DNA of 64,000 bases from Macrotis lagotis. Its lineage: Eukaryota > Chordata > Mammalia > Peramelemorphia > Peramelidae. The notes below the pieces were generated by a model. The model was not told the origin of the DNA. It did not search any database and saw only the letters and a list, made by a program, of their open reading frames with translations. Both the position numbers and the translations under genes were made by a program. The DNA lies in the NCBI RefSeq assembly GCF_037893015.1, contig NC_133666.1, positions 460,256,594 to 460,320,593 on the forward strand, given 5' to 3'. How positions within the stretch are numbered: position 1 is the first letter of the stretch; each line of letters begins with the position of its first letter. This document shows, one piece after another, positions 35,525 to 47,579 of the stretch.

Positions 35525-35748
35525 TTAAGCAACCAAATAAGAAGAAATGAATAGAAGTTGTAGAGAAAATGAATTTGGATTCAATGTAAGAAAAAGTTTC
35601 TTCATAATTAGAGCTATCCAAAAATGATCAAAAGACTGCCTTGGAACGCAGTAAGATTGCTCTCTTTGCAGGTCTTCAAGCAAAGACTAGACGACCACTT
35701 GTCAGATAAGTTCTAGAAGGGATTCTTATTCAGGTACAGATGTGGCAG
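35525..35748 (+). repeat. CR1/L3 LINE 3'-end relic
   Basis: 'cttcataattagagctatcc', 'gcaggtcttcaagcaaagac', 'tagacgaccacttgtcagat', 'gggattcttattcagg' are the usual CR1/L3 3' phrases. Confidence 0.7.
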
Positions 35749-35817
35749 CTATTAATGTTCATGTTCATTACCTTAGACTGGTAAGCCTTGAAAAGGTTGC
35801 CATTAACATTATCATTC

Positions 35818-36293
35818 TATTAGAAACCAGGAGGAATGGGAATTCAGGGAAACATGGAAGGATTTGCATGAACTGATGCTGAGTGAGATGAGCAGAACCA
35901 GAAAAACACTGTATACCCTAACAGTAATATGGGAGTGATAATCAACCTTGAAGGACTTGTTCATTCCATCAGTGCAACAATCGGGAACAATTTTGGGCTG
36001 TCTGCAAAGGAGAGTACCATCTGTATCTAGAGAAAGAATTGAACAAAAAGCAAAGACTATTACCTTCAATTTAGGAAAAAACCTGTTATCTTATTATGTA
36101 ATTTTGCTGTTTTACACTTTATTTTTCTTCCTTAAGGATATGATTTCTTTCTCATCACATTAAACTGAGATCAGTGTATACCATGGAAACAATGTAAAGC
36201 CTGGCAAACTGCCTTCTGTGGGGAGTGGGAGGAGGCAATCAAGATTGGGGGAAAAATTGTAAAACTCAAAATAAAATCTTTATAAAAAAAAAA
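35818..36293 (+). mobile_element. 5'-truncated L1, 3' end with poly(A)
   Basis: Begins 'gaaaccaggaggaatgggaa' and includes 'gatgctgagtgagatgagca', 'ggatatgatttctttctcat', 'taccatggaaacaatgtaaa', 'tgtaaaactcaaaataaaat' and an A tail. This is the 3' UTR of a marsupial L1. It is better preserved than the neighbouring LINE relics, so it is a comparatively young insertion. Confidence 0.85.
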
Positions 36294-37089
36294 GGAAGGG
36301 CTGTCATTGGGTAGGGCACTCTAATGAAAAAATCTATGTCTTACTGTATGCTGGATGGTGAAATAAGAAGCAATGGTTCTTTCACTGACTTTCTCATTTA
36401 CTGGGTGACTAATCTTTTCAAATATTAGGCCTCAGTTTTTGATCTTTGAAGTAGAAACATCAGTAATCACTTCTCTCCCCAACTCATAAAAACTACAACC
36501 CTAAGTAAAGTAGTATTGTTTGAATCTGTTTCTCCAGTGGTGGCTATGAATTCACTATGTGTGGGGCAAAACCTTCCAGTTTCCTTATTCTCTTAAATGC
36601 ACTGTAGTATAAAGGAAAAACTGGAGTTGTATCAGGAGACATGGGTTCAATTTCTATGGCGAAAATCTGTTTTGTCATCTGTAAATGGGATAAAGGAGGA
36701 CACTAATACTTGTACTATATATCATCTTGGTTAAGTTCTATCCCATTGTTCCATGAAGTAGAAGTAATGAGGTGAGGAGGTGGCCTTGGGTTTTTGATGG
36801 TTGTACCTAGGTAACACATGCTCTAGCAGTTGTTCCTATCCAGGAGCAGATTATATTTGATTTCTGAGGACTAGACATGCTAAGAAAGGAAAAGCTCATC
36901 TCCAGCAGGCTGACTATAAAATTATGGGGCATATTTGGTCATCTTATATTGCTGTACTCATGATATGTATTTACCCATTCTGAAAAAAATGCAACTAATA
37001 TGATATCAATTGTAGAAGTTAAAGAGTAGAGAATTTTTGCTAAGAACTTAATAAGATCCTCCAAATTAAATCAACATACTCTTTGAAAG

Positions 37090-37470
37090 GAAACCAAGGT
37101 AAGGTGGATAGAGAATTAGCCTCTAAATTGAGAAGACCTGGGTTCAAGTCCATCTCTGATACACACTGACTTTGTGACCCTGGACAAGTCACTTAACTCT
37201 TCAATGCCTGGGCAACTCTCTTAGACTATAAGTTACAGAGCAGGTGTTGACTTACATGGGTAAAATGGGAATTCTCATTAGCAATAAAATCACAGGTCAG
37301 GGGGCAGCTAGGTGGTGCAATGAAAAGAGAAACAGTCCTGGAGTCAGGAGGAGCTGAGTTTAAATCCAGTCTCTGACACCTAAAAATTACTTAGCTACGT
37401 GACCTTGGGCAAGTCACTTATAACCTCATTGCCTTGTAAAAAACAAATACAAAAAAAAAATCACAGGTCA
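37090..37470 (+). repeat. older SINE (MIR/CORE type) whose end is interrupted by a young SINE
   Basis: 'gagaagacctgggttcaagt', 'gtgaccctggacaagtcact', 'ctctcttagactataagtta', then 'aataaaatcacaggtca' at the insertion point of the SINE at 37300-37457. Confidence 0.75.
37300..37457 (+). mobile_element. CORE-SINE, short A-tailed type, with target-site duplication
   Basis: Starts 'ggggcagctaggtggtgcaa', ends in an A tail. Identical copies of 'aaatcacaggtca' sit at about 37287-37299 and 37458-37470. Confidence 0.95.
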
Positions 37471-37619
37471 AGTCTTCCCTTCCCCCACACCAAAAAGAAA
37501 CTCAACAACTAAAATGCACACACACTTTGATATTTGATGACTTCAATGTACTGGAAAGAACATAAAAAATTATTCTGGATAATAAATATGGTTTAATGAA
37601 AAGGAATGAAAGAGGCCAA

Positions 37620-38050
37620 AGACTTGTATCCCACAGGAAAAACCTCACATCTATATTGCATGAATACTCTCTTCATGAAAAGAACTGGTTGATGTTGGAT
37701 ATAGTAAGTAGCAAGAATTACACATATTAAAAGAAAAGATTATATTTTAACATATAGTAAAAGAACTGTTACTATCATAGAAGTCATTCTTGTATTAGTT
37801 GTCTTTGTAAAAAGGAAAAGGAAGTGGGATTACAAAGAGCCAGCATGGTTTCATTAAGAACAACTGGTCACACCAGACTAACCTTATTTCCTTTTTTTTT
37901 TTTGACAGGATTTCTATGCTGATAGATAAGGAGAATTCTGTAGATATATTCTCCCTAGATTCTAGCAAAGCATTTGATAAAATATCTTATGTTATTCTTG
38001 TGGGAAAAGCAGAGAAATGTGTGCTTGATGATAATAAATTAGATGGATTT
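37620..38050 (+). repeat. CR1/L3 LINE reverse-transcriptase relic, segment 1
   Basis: Plus-strand translation around 37945-37985 gives DIFSLDSSKAFDKI, the RT motif (D-x-SKAFD). Upstream 'gccagcatggtttcattaag' and 'ctggtcacaccagactaacc' are typical CR1/L3 phrases. The reading frame is decayed. It appears to resume at about 39240. Confidence 0.7.
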
Positions 38051-38059
38051 GGACCTGGT

Positions 38060-39010
38060 TAGATTGACCCAGTTCAAAGAGAAGTCATTCATTTCTTGCT
38101 TATGTGTTTCCTGTACTGCGGGCTCCAAGTTCTCTCTCCTTCTGACCCCTTCTTCTCAGTCTCCTTTGCTGAATGACAGTCCATGGGGCACTTCTCTAGA
38201 TATGATGATTTACCAAGACTTCCTTCATCTTGGCCCACTTTTTTCTTCACTCTTTCTTGGTGATCTCATGACTTTAACTGATCAGTCATCCTCTCTATAC
38301 AAAGAACTCCCAAATCTATATATTCAGACCATCTCTATCCCAGAAAACAAAATCCTGTCTTGCAAACTGCCTATTAGAAATGTTGGATAGTATGTCCTGC
38401 TAACAATCTGATAGGTCCAAAATAGAATTCAACATCTTTCCCCAAAAACCCATCCTATTTCCCCTATTACTGTTGAGGGCATCACAATTGTCCCATCATG
38501 TAGATTCATAACCTCAGAATTATCCTCAATCCTTTATTACACCTTCCATTACTCACTCATCAGCTTTCAAGGCTATCAATTCTAAGTCCTCATCATTTCT
38601 CATAACCCTCTCATAACCTTTAACTCCTCTCCCTGTCATCAGTCTCCACCCTTTTCTAATCTAAAGCTGCCCAACTGATATTCTTCAAGTACTTGAGTGA
38701 ATTTGTTAACTTCTCTGTTCAAGGTTTGCTGGTTACCTTAAATTCTGGGGGGGGGGGGGGGGAAGAATTACAGTCATCTCTTTGGCTACAGTCTGTCTTT
38801 CTAGAATGATTTCCCATTATCTTCTCTATATTTTAAATTTCACAAATTCTCTCTCATGCCTTGACTCTTCTTTCTTGCTTTTCTCTCTTGGGATCCTTAG
38901 CTCCATTAAAGCATCAGCTCAAGGACTGACTACTAAATAAGGCCCTTTTTTACCATACCCTGCCCTCCACCAACATTGTTAGTGCTTTCTCCCATGTTCT
39001 GAAATTATTT
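38060..39010 (+). repeat. L2 LINE relic, C-terminal RT region
   Basis: L2 C-terminal coding phrases: 'tttcttggtgatctcatgac', 'caaatctatatattcagacc', 'caaactgcctattagaaatg', 'catcacaattgtcccatcat', 'aacctcagaattatcctcaa'. The open stretch 38043-38390 is a relic of this element. A G14 run lies at about 38748-38761. Confidence 0.7.
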
Positions 39011-39019
39011 TGATTTTAC

Positions 39020-39049
39020 TTTGTGTTGACTTATCTGTGTATGTATGTG

Positions 39050-39090
<41 letters not shown>

Positions 39091-39159
39091 CTATATGCAG
39101 ATATATATCTGTATATATATATCAGTATCTGTATATAATATATATGTATATATATGTAC

Positions 39160-39191
<32 letters not shown>

Positions 39192-39225
39192 TTCTCCTTG
39201 TATTTTTAGCACCTGACATATAAAA
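39020..39225. repeat. (TG)n/(TA)n compound microsatellite in L2 3' end
   Basis: Alternating TA, TG and TATG units across about 39035-39190, followed by 'tttttagcacctgacatata', an L2 3' end phrase. Confidence 0.9.
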
Positions 39226-39239
39226 AAGGTTAGGTTAGT

Positions 39240-39372
39240 AGACAAAAAAATCTTGACTGCCTAGGACATCAGGCTAAATCTAATGAGATGAGATGAAGTA
39301 GAGATAAATGTAAAGTCTTATACTTGGCTTAAAAAAACCAACATCAAAAGTACAATATAGGGGAGGTTATCA
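39240..39372 (+). repeat. CR1/L3 relic, segment 2
   Basis: 'gagataaatgtaaagtctta', 'tacttggcttaaaaaaacca' and 'agtacaatataggggagg' are the stretch that follows the RT domain in CR1/L3. It lies just beyond the L2 relic, so the L2 probably interrupts the CR1. Confidence 0.6.
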
Positions 39373-39394
39373 ACAAATCAAAAATCAATAAACA

Positions 39395-39568
39395 TCACAG
39401 TGATAGAGTTCCAGGCCTGGAATCAAAGTTTTCCTGAGTTCAAATCCAGCCTCATATACTTGCTAGCAGTATGATCCTGGGCAAGTTATTTAGCCCTGTT
39501 TACCTTAGTTTCTTCATCTGTAAAATGAACTGGAGAAAGAAATGGCAAACCACTCCAATATCTCTTAA
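39395..39568 (+). mobile_element. CORE-SINE, long-tailed type, truncated at both ends
   Basis: 'gttcaaatccagcctcatat', 'gatcctgggcaagttattta', 'catctgtaaaatgaactgga', 'aatggcaaaccactccaata'. Confidence 0.88.
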
Positions 39569-39769
39569 GCCTTGACTGACTCCACCTCCCTTAGCCTTTT
39601 TCCCTCCTGATTGGAGGGCTGAAGGATAAAGTACCAAACTCCTCCCATTGCCTTCTTTTATAGAGGCAGAAACTAGACTTTTGGACTCACTCCATTCTGT
39701 GTCTACTGCTTTGTTTGAGTTCAACCCCATGGGACAAGATATCCTTGCATTGGTTATTCTTTGGCATCC

Positions 39770-39905
39770 CCCATCCCCATGTTTTTCTGTCTGCTTTTGT
39801 GTGTTATTTCCCATTGTTAAATTGTGAGCTCCCTAAAGGCAGGAATTGTTTCTATCTTATTAATTATATCTCTAGCTCTTAACTGGCACATACTTGTTTC
39901 TATTT
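39770..39905 (+). repeat. L2 LINE 3'-end relic
   Basis: 'aattgtgagctccctaaagg', 'caggaattgtttctatctta', 'ctcttaactggcacata' are L2 3' terminal phrases. Confidence 0.65.
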
Positions 39906-39949
39906 GTCCTTTGGACTCAAGAGAGCCAAAGACATCACAACGTTGGGGT

Positions 39950-41565
39950 TAAGGTATATTGTGTTTGACTGTGGGTCATCAGTTCAATCAGGCACAAATA
40001 ATTCCTAAAAATATTTGGGAAAGAGAAGTCTCTAAATCAATGTATCTCACATTTCCTTTGAGCTGTTGTGACACTGCTTTGTTCATAGAATATAGCACCT
40101 TCTTTGATCTAGGCACTCCATGTTGGGCACTCCTATACCATGTCTCCCATAACTCACAATCAATACTGAAATTCTTCAGAGAGATCTTGAGAGTGTCTTT
40201 GTACTGTTTCTTCTGACCTCCAGGTGAGTGCTTGCCTTAAGCAAGTTCTCTGTAAAATATTCTTTAAGCAAACTTACTTTTGACATTTGGGTTACATAGT
40301 CAACCCTCTGAAGTTACACTCTCTTGCAGTAAAATTTGTATGGTTGACGGCTTGAGAGAGGACCTTAGTGTCTTATATCTTATACTGCCAGTTACTTGCC
40401 AGGTAAAATTCAAATGGAAGTGGTTCAGTTTCCTGGCATGGATCTGGTATACTGCCCAAATTTCACAGGCATGCAACAATGAAGTCAGTACAATGGCTCA
40501 GTTGAGTATGCAGCCTAATACGTCTTCTCTCCTATACTTTCTTTTGGAGCCTTCTGAACACTGAACTAGTTATGGCAAGATATGAACATCTTCATTATGA
40601 ATGTGGACAACACTGGAAAGTATATTGCCAAGGTAAGTGAACTGATCTATAGCATTCAAAATTTCTCATTAGCTGTAACCAATGGTTCTATGAATAGATG
40701 GCATGGTGCTAGCTGATATGCAACTTAATTTCTTGTTGTTGTTAGGTAGAGAATCAATCCATACTCTGTTGCACCTCAGTCTCAAAGGCTGTGTTGAGTA
40801 CACAATTGACCGTGAACAGAAAGTCATGAACCAGCTTTCCTTCTTCTTTAGTCTTGGCTTGTAGTTTTTCAAGTTACTTTGCCAGTAGTGTGGTAGCTGA
40901 CCTTGATACTGCTTAAATCCTTATTAAAAGCATCTAACAACATTGTGGAAAACATCATATTCAAGAGCATTGTTCATTATCCAGAACCTGTGCAGGCATG
41001 CCATCATGACCTTCTCTAGACAGTCACATTTCACCATGATCTTCCACGAGCTCTATTGACTATTAATATCACAGGCCTTGGTCAATGAATGTTATGGAAA
41101 GACCTCTGCTCTGCTCTGAGCATTTCTCCTGGAATTGTCAGGCAACAAACACCACATCAACCATTCCTTGGCCCTTTCTGAAGTCACATTGGTTCTTGAG
41201 TAGATGGCCATCTTCTAGGTGAAGGATCAGCTGATTAAGTAGAACTCTGACAAGATTTTTGCCAATGGTGAACAAATTCACCCTCCCCCCCCAGTCCCCC
41301 CCTGGATAATTATCACAATTCAACTTGTTACCTTTTCCTTTATGGAGATGGACAATGGAGGAATCTTTGATCTCCTTAGGGAATAACCTCCTCTTGTCAT
41401 ATTAACTGGAAGATTTCAGTCAGCTTCTCTATGAGCAGTCCCTATCTTTATAGATCTCTGCTGGGAAGAAATCAGCACCACCCTAATTTCCATAATAGCA
41501 TTCAATACTTCTTCAGTTGGAAGTTCAGCTACTACTATGGAAGACTTGTGTATCTCATGACTTCT
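39950..41565 (-). repeat. ancient APE-type LINE, RT-to-3' half (minus strand)
   Basis: The minus strand at 41138-41323 reads with motifs FTIGKNLVRVLLNQLILHLE and QCDFRKGQGMVDVVF, matching the RT signature GK-x-L-x-R-x-LL-x-RL...QCGFRKGRGT. The text above it, toward 41560, reads like the linker/RT start. The 3' part extends down to about 39950. It carries many frame breaks. It is neither L1, L2 nor CR1 as I recognise them; the clade is not assigned. Confidence 0.7.
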
Positions 41566-41599
41566 CATCACAAATACTGTCTTTCATTTACCTCAATGC

Positions 41600-42372
41600 A
41601 ATAAGGATGCATTGGATGTATCCTTTCAGCAAGCACTGGCATTTAAAAGACTACATCACTGTAAGAAGAAGAGACAGGCAGGATGTGAGAGTGATGAAGA
41701 TGTGTGGCATAGAGTGCTGGACCAATCACAGACTTATCCTCTCCAAGTTAAACATTCTCATTCAACAAAGGTAGTAGTCACAAGGCAGGACTGTGGTTAG
41801 GAGATGCAACAGAAACATATTAAAACCCATTTCTGTGAACAGTTTATTGCTGACCTGGAGGGAAAATTAAGTCAGCATATAGTTAGCAATATTGGAGCAG
41901 AAAAGGAATGGATAGTTTTCAGAGACTTAGTATAAAGCAGTGAATAAATTCTGGACCAGAACAGTTGAAACAATCAGTATTGTCATGATGAAAATGATGA
42001 GAAAATTCTAAACAAAACAACCACAACAACTCCACAGAATTTACTAGCAGAACAGTTTTTCTCTCTCTCTCTAAGAAGGCAGCATTTAACACTATCAAAA
42101 GTAAAGTGCAAGCAAAGGTTAGAGAGATGTAAGATTCTTGTCTCAGTAAAAAAAGCAAATGAGATTCAGTTTTGTGACAACAGCAACAAACCAAAGAGTT
42201 TCTATGATGTTCTGAAGACTTCTGGTGCATCTCAATTACTCAGTGTTGATAGAATCGTACTGATCAGTGACAGGTGATCCTGGAGGAATGAGCTGAACAT
42301 TTCCATTGTGTTCTCAACAGATTGTCATCAACCAATGCTGAAGTCATTGACCTTATACCTCAGATTGAAGTC
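41600..42372 (+). repeat. same ancient LINE, endonuclease/linker half in opposite orientation
   Basis: The plus strand reads HWHLKDYITVRRRDRQDVRV then CWTNHRLILSKLNI, the C-terminal part of an APE endonuclease (TDHRL-like motif). The endonuclease-RT linker follows (KKAAFNTIKSKVQAK, KSFYDVLK..SSGAS). It ends near 42370 where the RT half would be expected to begin. That RT half is instead found inverted at 41565-39950. Confidence 0.72.
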
Positions 42373-42469
42373 ACTTGCCTCTAACTGGCACATAGTAGGC
42401 ACTTCCTAAGTGTTTTTTGGATTGGATTAGGATACTGAGTCCAGAAGGTGAAGGGACTTATCCCAGAAG

Positions 42470-42475
<6 letters not shown>

Positions 42476-42565
<90 letters not shown>
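42476..42565. repeat. (TC)n(AC)n compound microsatellite
   Basis: About 55 bases of uninterrupted TC followed by about 35 bases of AC. It sits directly after an L2-like 3' end phrase ('ctggcacatagtaggcactt'). Confidence 0.97.
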
Positions 42566-42566
<1 letters not shown>

Positions 42567-43149
42567 GTAATTAATAGATTCCCAATTAAAATTCATATCC
42601 TTTGACTCCAGTCCCAGTTTTCATTCTGTTTGAGTTATTTACATGGTACATACTTATTTGTTACTTCTACATCCTGGTTTAAAAAATAATTCCTTACAAT
42701 TTTAATTCAACTGGTTTGGGGATATACATGATCAAGCCTTATCCAATACAAGATTCAAGTAGAAAAAAGATGAATCTGTTTCATTCCTGACCAAAAGTTA
42801 TTAGTTTACACCCAATCAACAATCTTATTTTGTTTTTAAACAGAAATCAAACTGTTAGTTGAGAATAAAGAAAATAATTCCCAGGTAGATATTTCTTTAA
42901 CCTTAGCTAGAGCTTTCATAATACTAAAACATGGAGAATACTTTTTTTTTTAAAGGAACAAGCTTTCAAGTAGTTGGATAATTTAATGCTGTTTTTTTTT
43001 CTCTTTCATATCCCACCAGGATTCTTGTTGGTAAATGGTATCTTCTACCTTATAATTAAATTAGTTTTGTTTTGTTATCAGTCACTTTTTTTTCTAATCA
43101 TTAAGCTAAAATATCAAATAAGCAAAGAGTAATTTCCTGAGCTATTCAA

Positions 43150-43345
43150 GACAAGTGTATGAACATAGAATTGTAGATTTAGGGCTAGAAGAAACTGCAG
43201 AGGTCATCTAGTCTAAACTCCTACTTTACAGATGAGGAAGCAGATGCCTAGGGATATGAAATGATTTGCCAAATGTCACACAGGTATAATAAGAAGAAGT
43301 GGCATTCAAACTCCAGTCTTTTGACTCCAGAGCCTGTGGTCTTTT
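43150..43345 (-). repeat. MIR relic with long T run beyond
   Basis: Reverse MIR: 'gaggtcatctagtctaaact', 'cagatgaggaagcagatgcc', 'gtcacacaggtataataaga'. A T run of 23 follows at about 43344-43366. Confidence 0.8.
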
Positions 43346-43899
43346 TTTTTTTTTTTTTTTTTTTTACTGTACTAAATGAAACTAGGGTTTAGTTTTACTT
43401 GAGAGATTGGAAGCTAAGATCCTAACTTCAGAGAGTGTTGGAGACCTCAGAGAGCTAGCATATATGAAGTCAGTAGCAACTGTATTTCCCCAAAGTAATT
43501 ATTATTGAATGGTCCATCAACAAGTATTTGCTGAATGTTCACTAGGCAACCAATGCTGAGCTGGGCAAATATTCTATGAGGTTGAATCTAAAGAAACTTT
43601 CCCTAACATTCCTTTTATCCCAGGGCCCGCTCTGACTAATTTGAGTCTCTTCTGCATTCATGAATTCCACATTTCTCTTGGGGCAATAATTGTCTTGGGG
43701 GGGGTGAGAAGGTTACTGTAAGAGTTGCATTCAAGATGGAATGAGACTGACTATGAAAAAGACCCAGAATATTTTCTATATCTGCATTCAAGACTACAGA
43801 GGTATCTTTAATGAATGGGCTCCTGGGTTCCCACAGGACAGAGCTATTCTCCCTATTCCCTACATCCCAGATAGGAAGGCTATAGGGATACCCTGGGCT

Positions 43900-44690
43900 G
43901 AATCTCAAACTGGGTTGCATGAGCTGGTCCTCAGTGATTCCAATAATATAAAGTCACAAGAACAGTCATGCAAAACTTCCGTAACCAAACCTGAAACTGG
44001 GCAAACCCCATTTCAGGTTCCATTACCAGCCCCACATTTGTTGCCAAGTCTCACAAAGCTTCTGGGGGACCTGGGGCCAAGTTTCACTAACTTGGATGCG
44101 ATTACCAAGTAAAATTAAGGCGGAATTAATCTGCCTCCTGCACACGCTCCAGGTTTATCAGCTAATAGCTTCAGATAAAGCCTGAAAATTCCATATGATA
44201 AGTCGTCCTCAATTCAGGAGGCAAAGATAGATTTCTAAGTATGGTATACGGGCATTTTATCCTAGTGTTAGTGAAACCCTAGCCTATGTTTTTTTATACA
44301 CGAGAGTAGACAGCACTCCTAGTTAGAAACATTCAATCCCATCTGGTAGCTTCTTTCCCAGTTAGATAATACCACACGTATCTATGTAACATGCAGACTA
44401 CTGTCAAATTGCACGCCCTGAGCCATCTCTCTGAGACAGCTGTTTCACACAAGGGCTGCATTGTCTGAGGAAGGCTGGTATCATTTTACTTCAAATGTGG
44501 AGGGAATGAGCATTCTGTCAGCTGCCTTGGCTTGCAGGAAGCTACCCTCACTACAAATTTTCATTATTTTGTTATCAAGCCCAAAACACACTATCGACTG
44601 GGTGAGCAGAAGGCTCCGGAGGAAAGCCTTCACTATGCTCCTATCAGGCAGATAAGAATCAGCCTGACTCTTGAAAGCTTAAACAAATAA
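43900..44690. other. low-repeat block with several GATA motifs, candidate non-coding element
   Basis: No recognised transposon across about 800 bases, while both sides are repeat-rich. WGATAR motifs occur as 'cagataaagc' (about 44173), 'ttagataata' (about 44364) and 'cagataagaa' (about 44650). The reading frames have no known domain. Regulatory function is inference. Confidence 0.3.
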
Positions 44691-45562
44691 CAATAATGAC
44701 CACTTTTTATAAGAAAAAAAGACAGTTATTCTTGCCTGTAAGCTTTTATTTTCAGCTTTTCGCATTTATTATATCCAATGCTTTGGCTTCAGGTAAAGTA
44801 GGAAACAGCATCTGGAGCAGGAATATCAGATACAAGGTCCTGCTCAGGGAGCAGCTGTCAGAATCAGGAATCTCCCATGACATCATAGACAAAATAAGGG
44901 AATAACTAGCAATATTTTTAAAGAGGGGCTCGCTCTTTTCTCTTCTTTGGCATTCAGCTAGAGAAGAGACCCCCAGGTACAGACCTGAGGTACAAAGGTC
45001 AGTGCCTAGTTAGCAAGAATAATTAATTAAAACAGGAAGCAGCAACCCCCAGTCCACTCCTCCCAACCCACCCTACCTCTGTGTCCTTGGATCTCTAGCT
45101 ACTCCTCTTCACCCAGACCTCCCAATCAGTTCCCATGATTTTCTTTTCAATCTTCTAGGGAACAATTTGCCCAGGACTTACAATTTCTGAGTTTGAGCTC
45201 TGACTTCAAGATTGAAAAAAGGTTATTATACTTAGGGGAAAAATGTGTCACATGCAATATATACATGAGTCTGTGGTAATAAAGTAGTTTTTTTTCTAGT
45301 TTTATTACTTGTTATAAAGCAGATAATCCTAGAAGCTTTTCTGAGGCACCAAAGTACAAACAATTCTGATTCTGACTTTAACTCTATGAAGGTTCATATG
45401 GATTTTCTACTGATCTTTCCACAACAACATTAAGGGCTAGGCCATCAGTTACATTTTTCACAGGGGTCCCCTTCTATCTCAATTTGTTCTGAAATATTTT
45501 AATCATTCTTCAAAAGTGGTAATTTTTCCTTTCTTGTGTCTTAGAATGGGTTTCTTGGGCAA

Positions 45563-45590
45563 TCTCTCTCTCTCTCTCTCTCTCTCTATC
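45563..45590. repeat. (TC)n microsatellite
   Basis: About 13 TC units. Confidence 0.95.
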
Positions 45591-45694
45591 CCTTTTCACT
45601 TTATTATTAAATACTAGGATGCAACTACAATAGAGAGGGCTAGACAAGGTATGCTTATTAAAATGATGATAACATGGGTTTCTCATTTATTCCT

Positions 45695-46100
45695 GAGAGG
45701 TCTGGCAAAATAGCTAAAGTCCTGGACTTAGAATCAAGAAACATGGATTCGGAGCAGTTAGGTACCCCAGTAGATAGGAACACTGGCCCTGGAATCAGGA
45801 GGACCTGAGTTCACATGTGACTCCAGAGAGTTGACACTAACTGTGTGATTCTGGGCAAGTCACTTAACCCCAATTGCTTCCCACCCACCCCCAAAAAAGA
45901 AAAGAAAACATGGGTTCAAATCCAGCCTCTTGACACTCATTGCCTGCTTGATCAGAAGCAAATCATTTACTCTTACTATGCTTTAATTTCCTCATCTTTA
46001 AAGTGGGGATAATGATATCTTCAATCCTTACCTCATAAAATTATTGCGAGGCTCAAGTAAGATATATTTAAAAGAACTTTATTAACTTTAACTAAACATC
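45695..46100 (+). repeat. MIR/CORE-SINE split by a younger SINE
   Basis: The first part ends 'gaatcaagaaacatggattc' and the second starts 'aacatgggttcaaatccagc' (about 45908), continuing 'gataatgatatcttcaatcc'. The inserted SINE lies between, with the repeated 'aacatgg.ttc' as duplication. Confidence 0.8.
45751..45906 (+). mobile_element. CORE-SINE, short A-tailed type, nested
   Basis: 'ggagcagttaggtaccccag', 'gaatcaggaggacctgagtt', 'gattctgggcaagtcactta', then a C/A-rich tail. Inserted into an older SINE of the same orientation. Confidence 0.9.
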
Positions 46101-46554
46101 AGTTATTGTAATTACCATTAATCATAATGACTATTGGGATAAAATGATGAGTTAGAATTAAAGAGTTTTAGAAAAGAAAAGAGAAGTCTCCTCCAGCTCT
46201 GGTCCTAATAATCAGAACACCTTTATTATTATTCATTTATTATTTATTATCAGGGAGTACAAACATAATATGAGGGTATGAGGAGAGACTGTAATCTTAC
46301 AAAGTAAAATTATTTTTTTTTATTCATGTATTTGGTTTTAGTCTAGGAATTCTTAAACTTTTTGTGTCATGGTCCCTTTGTCAAGTTGGTGAAGCCTCTT
46401 CTCAGAATAATGTTTTGTTTCCTACGTTCATAAGTTAAGGAAATACTAAATTATAGTTTGGAGTTTAGTGAAATAAAGATGCAATTTTTCTCCCCTCTTT
46501 GAGTTTATGAACCCTCTGATATTCATGGACTGTAGGTTAATAATCCCTGCTTTA

Positions 46555-47092
46555 TAGTGAAGAGGTTCAATCATCCTGGAGAACTATTTGGAACTCTGCC
46601 CAAAGGGCTTTGAAATTGTGCATACCCTTTGAGCAGCCATCACTATGTCTGTATCCCAATAAGAGTAAAGAAAAAGAAAAAGGACCATATGTACACAAAT
46701 CTTTATAACAGTTCTTTTTATGGTGGCAATGACAAGAATTAGAAATTGAAGGGATGTTCATTTGTCAGGGAATGGCTGAATAAGTTGTGGCATATAAATA
46801 CGAAGGAGTACTACTGAGTTATAAGAAATAGTTTTCAGAAAAATAGGGCAAGACTTACATGAACTGATGCAAAGTGAACTGAAAATAACTGGTAAATCTT
46901 TGTGCACAATGACAGGGATGTAATGACAATCAATAATGAAAGACTTGACAACTTGATCAATATAATTATCCAAGGCAATTCCAAAGAATTCATGATGAAA
47001 AAATGCTGCCTACCTCCAGAGAGAGAGAGAGAACTGATGGATTTAAGGGCAAATTGAAGCATAATTTTTTCACTTTCTAAAAAAAAAAGAAT
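46555..47092 (+). repeat. LINE 3'-end relic (older marsupial LINE)
   Basis: 'tggagaactatttggaactc', 'ggaatggctgaataagttgt', 'gacttacatgaactgatgca' and a final A run. It is the RT C-terminal/3' UTR part of an old LINE related to the piece at 35080. Diverged. Confidence 0.7.
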
Positions 47093-47579
47093 TCTTGCCC
47101 TAACGAATGGATACATGTATATGTTTAGGGTTGTATCTTAGAATTCTTCCTTATGAAAATACATCTGCATACTAACACTCCATTTAGGTCCCAGTTAGAA
47201 ACAACAAGGCCTCTAGAGTGGTGCCATTATTACCCTGCACATTTCCACTTTTCAACCACATTTTACATAATTATAACTTCAAATAGTGAAAATTTGAGTA
47301 CCATGAGTCCACTTTGGGGAATTCATCATTCATACTAATCAGAACCTAGCTGCAAGATCTCTAGCTAGAAAGTTTCAATATAGTTGTAAAATGACTAAAG
47401 GAAATGAATGAAGTATGTGTGGTGGGAGGGGTAGAAGTTTATAGGGAAAACACAAACTTATCAATTCACTAAGTATTTTTCAAAGAATAATTACTAGAAA
47501 TTTCAATAGTCACATAAAACTGCTAATCAGTACTGCTGATAAAATAGGTAACAGGAGAAAATATAAAAGAACTTTCCTT

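Noticed and set aside
38043..38390. 115-residue open frame
   Set aside because: Relic of L2 coding sequence with frame decay, not a host gene.
42476..42565. Regular short repeats as a CRISPR array
   Set aside because: Simple dinucleotide tracts in a mammalian genome; no repeat-spacer structure.
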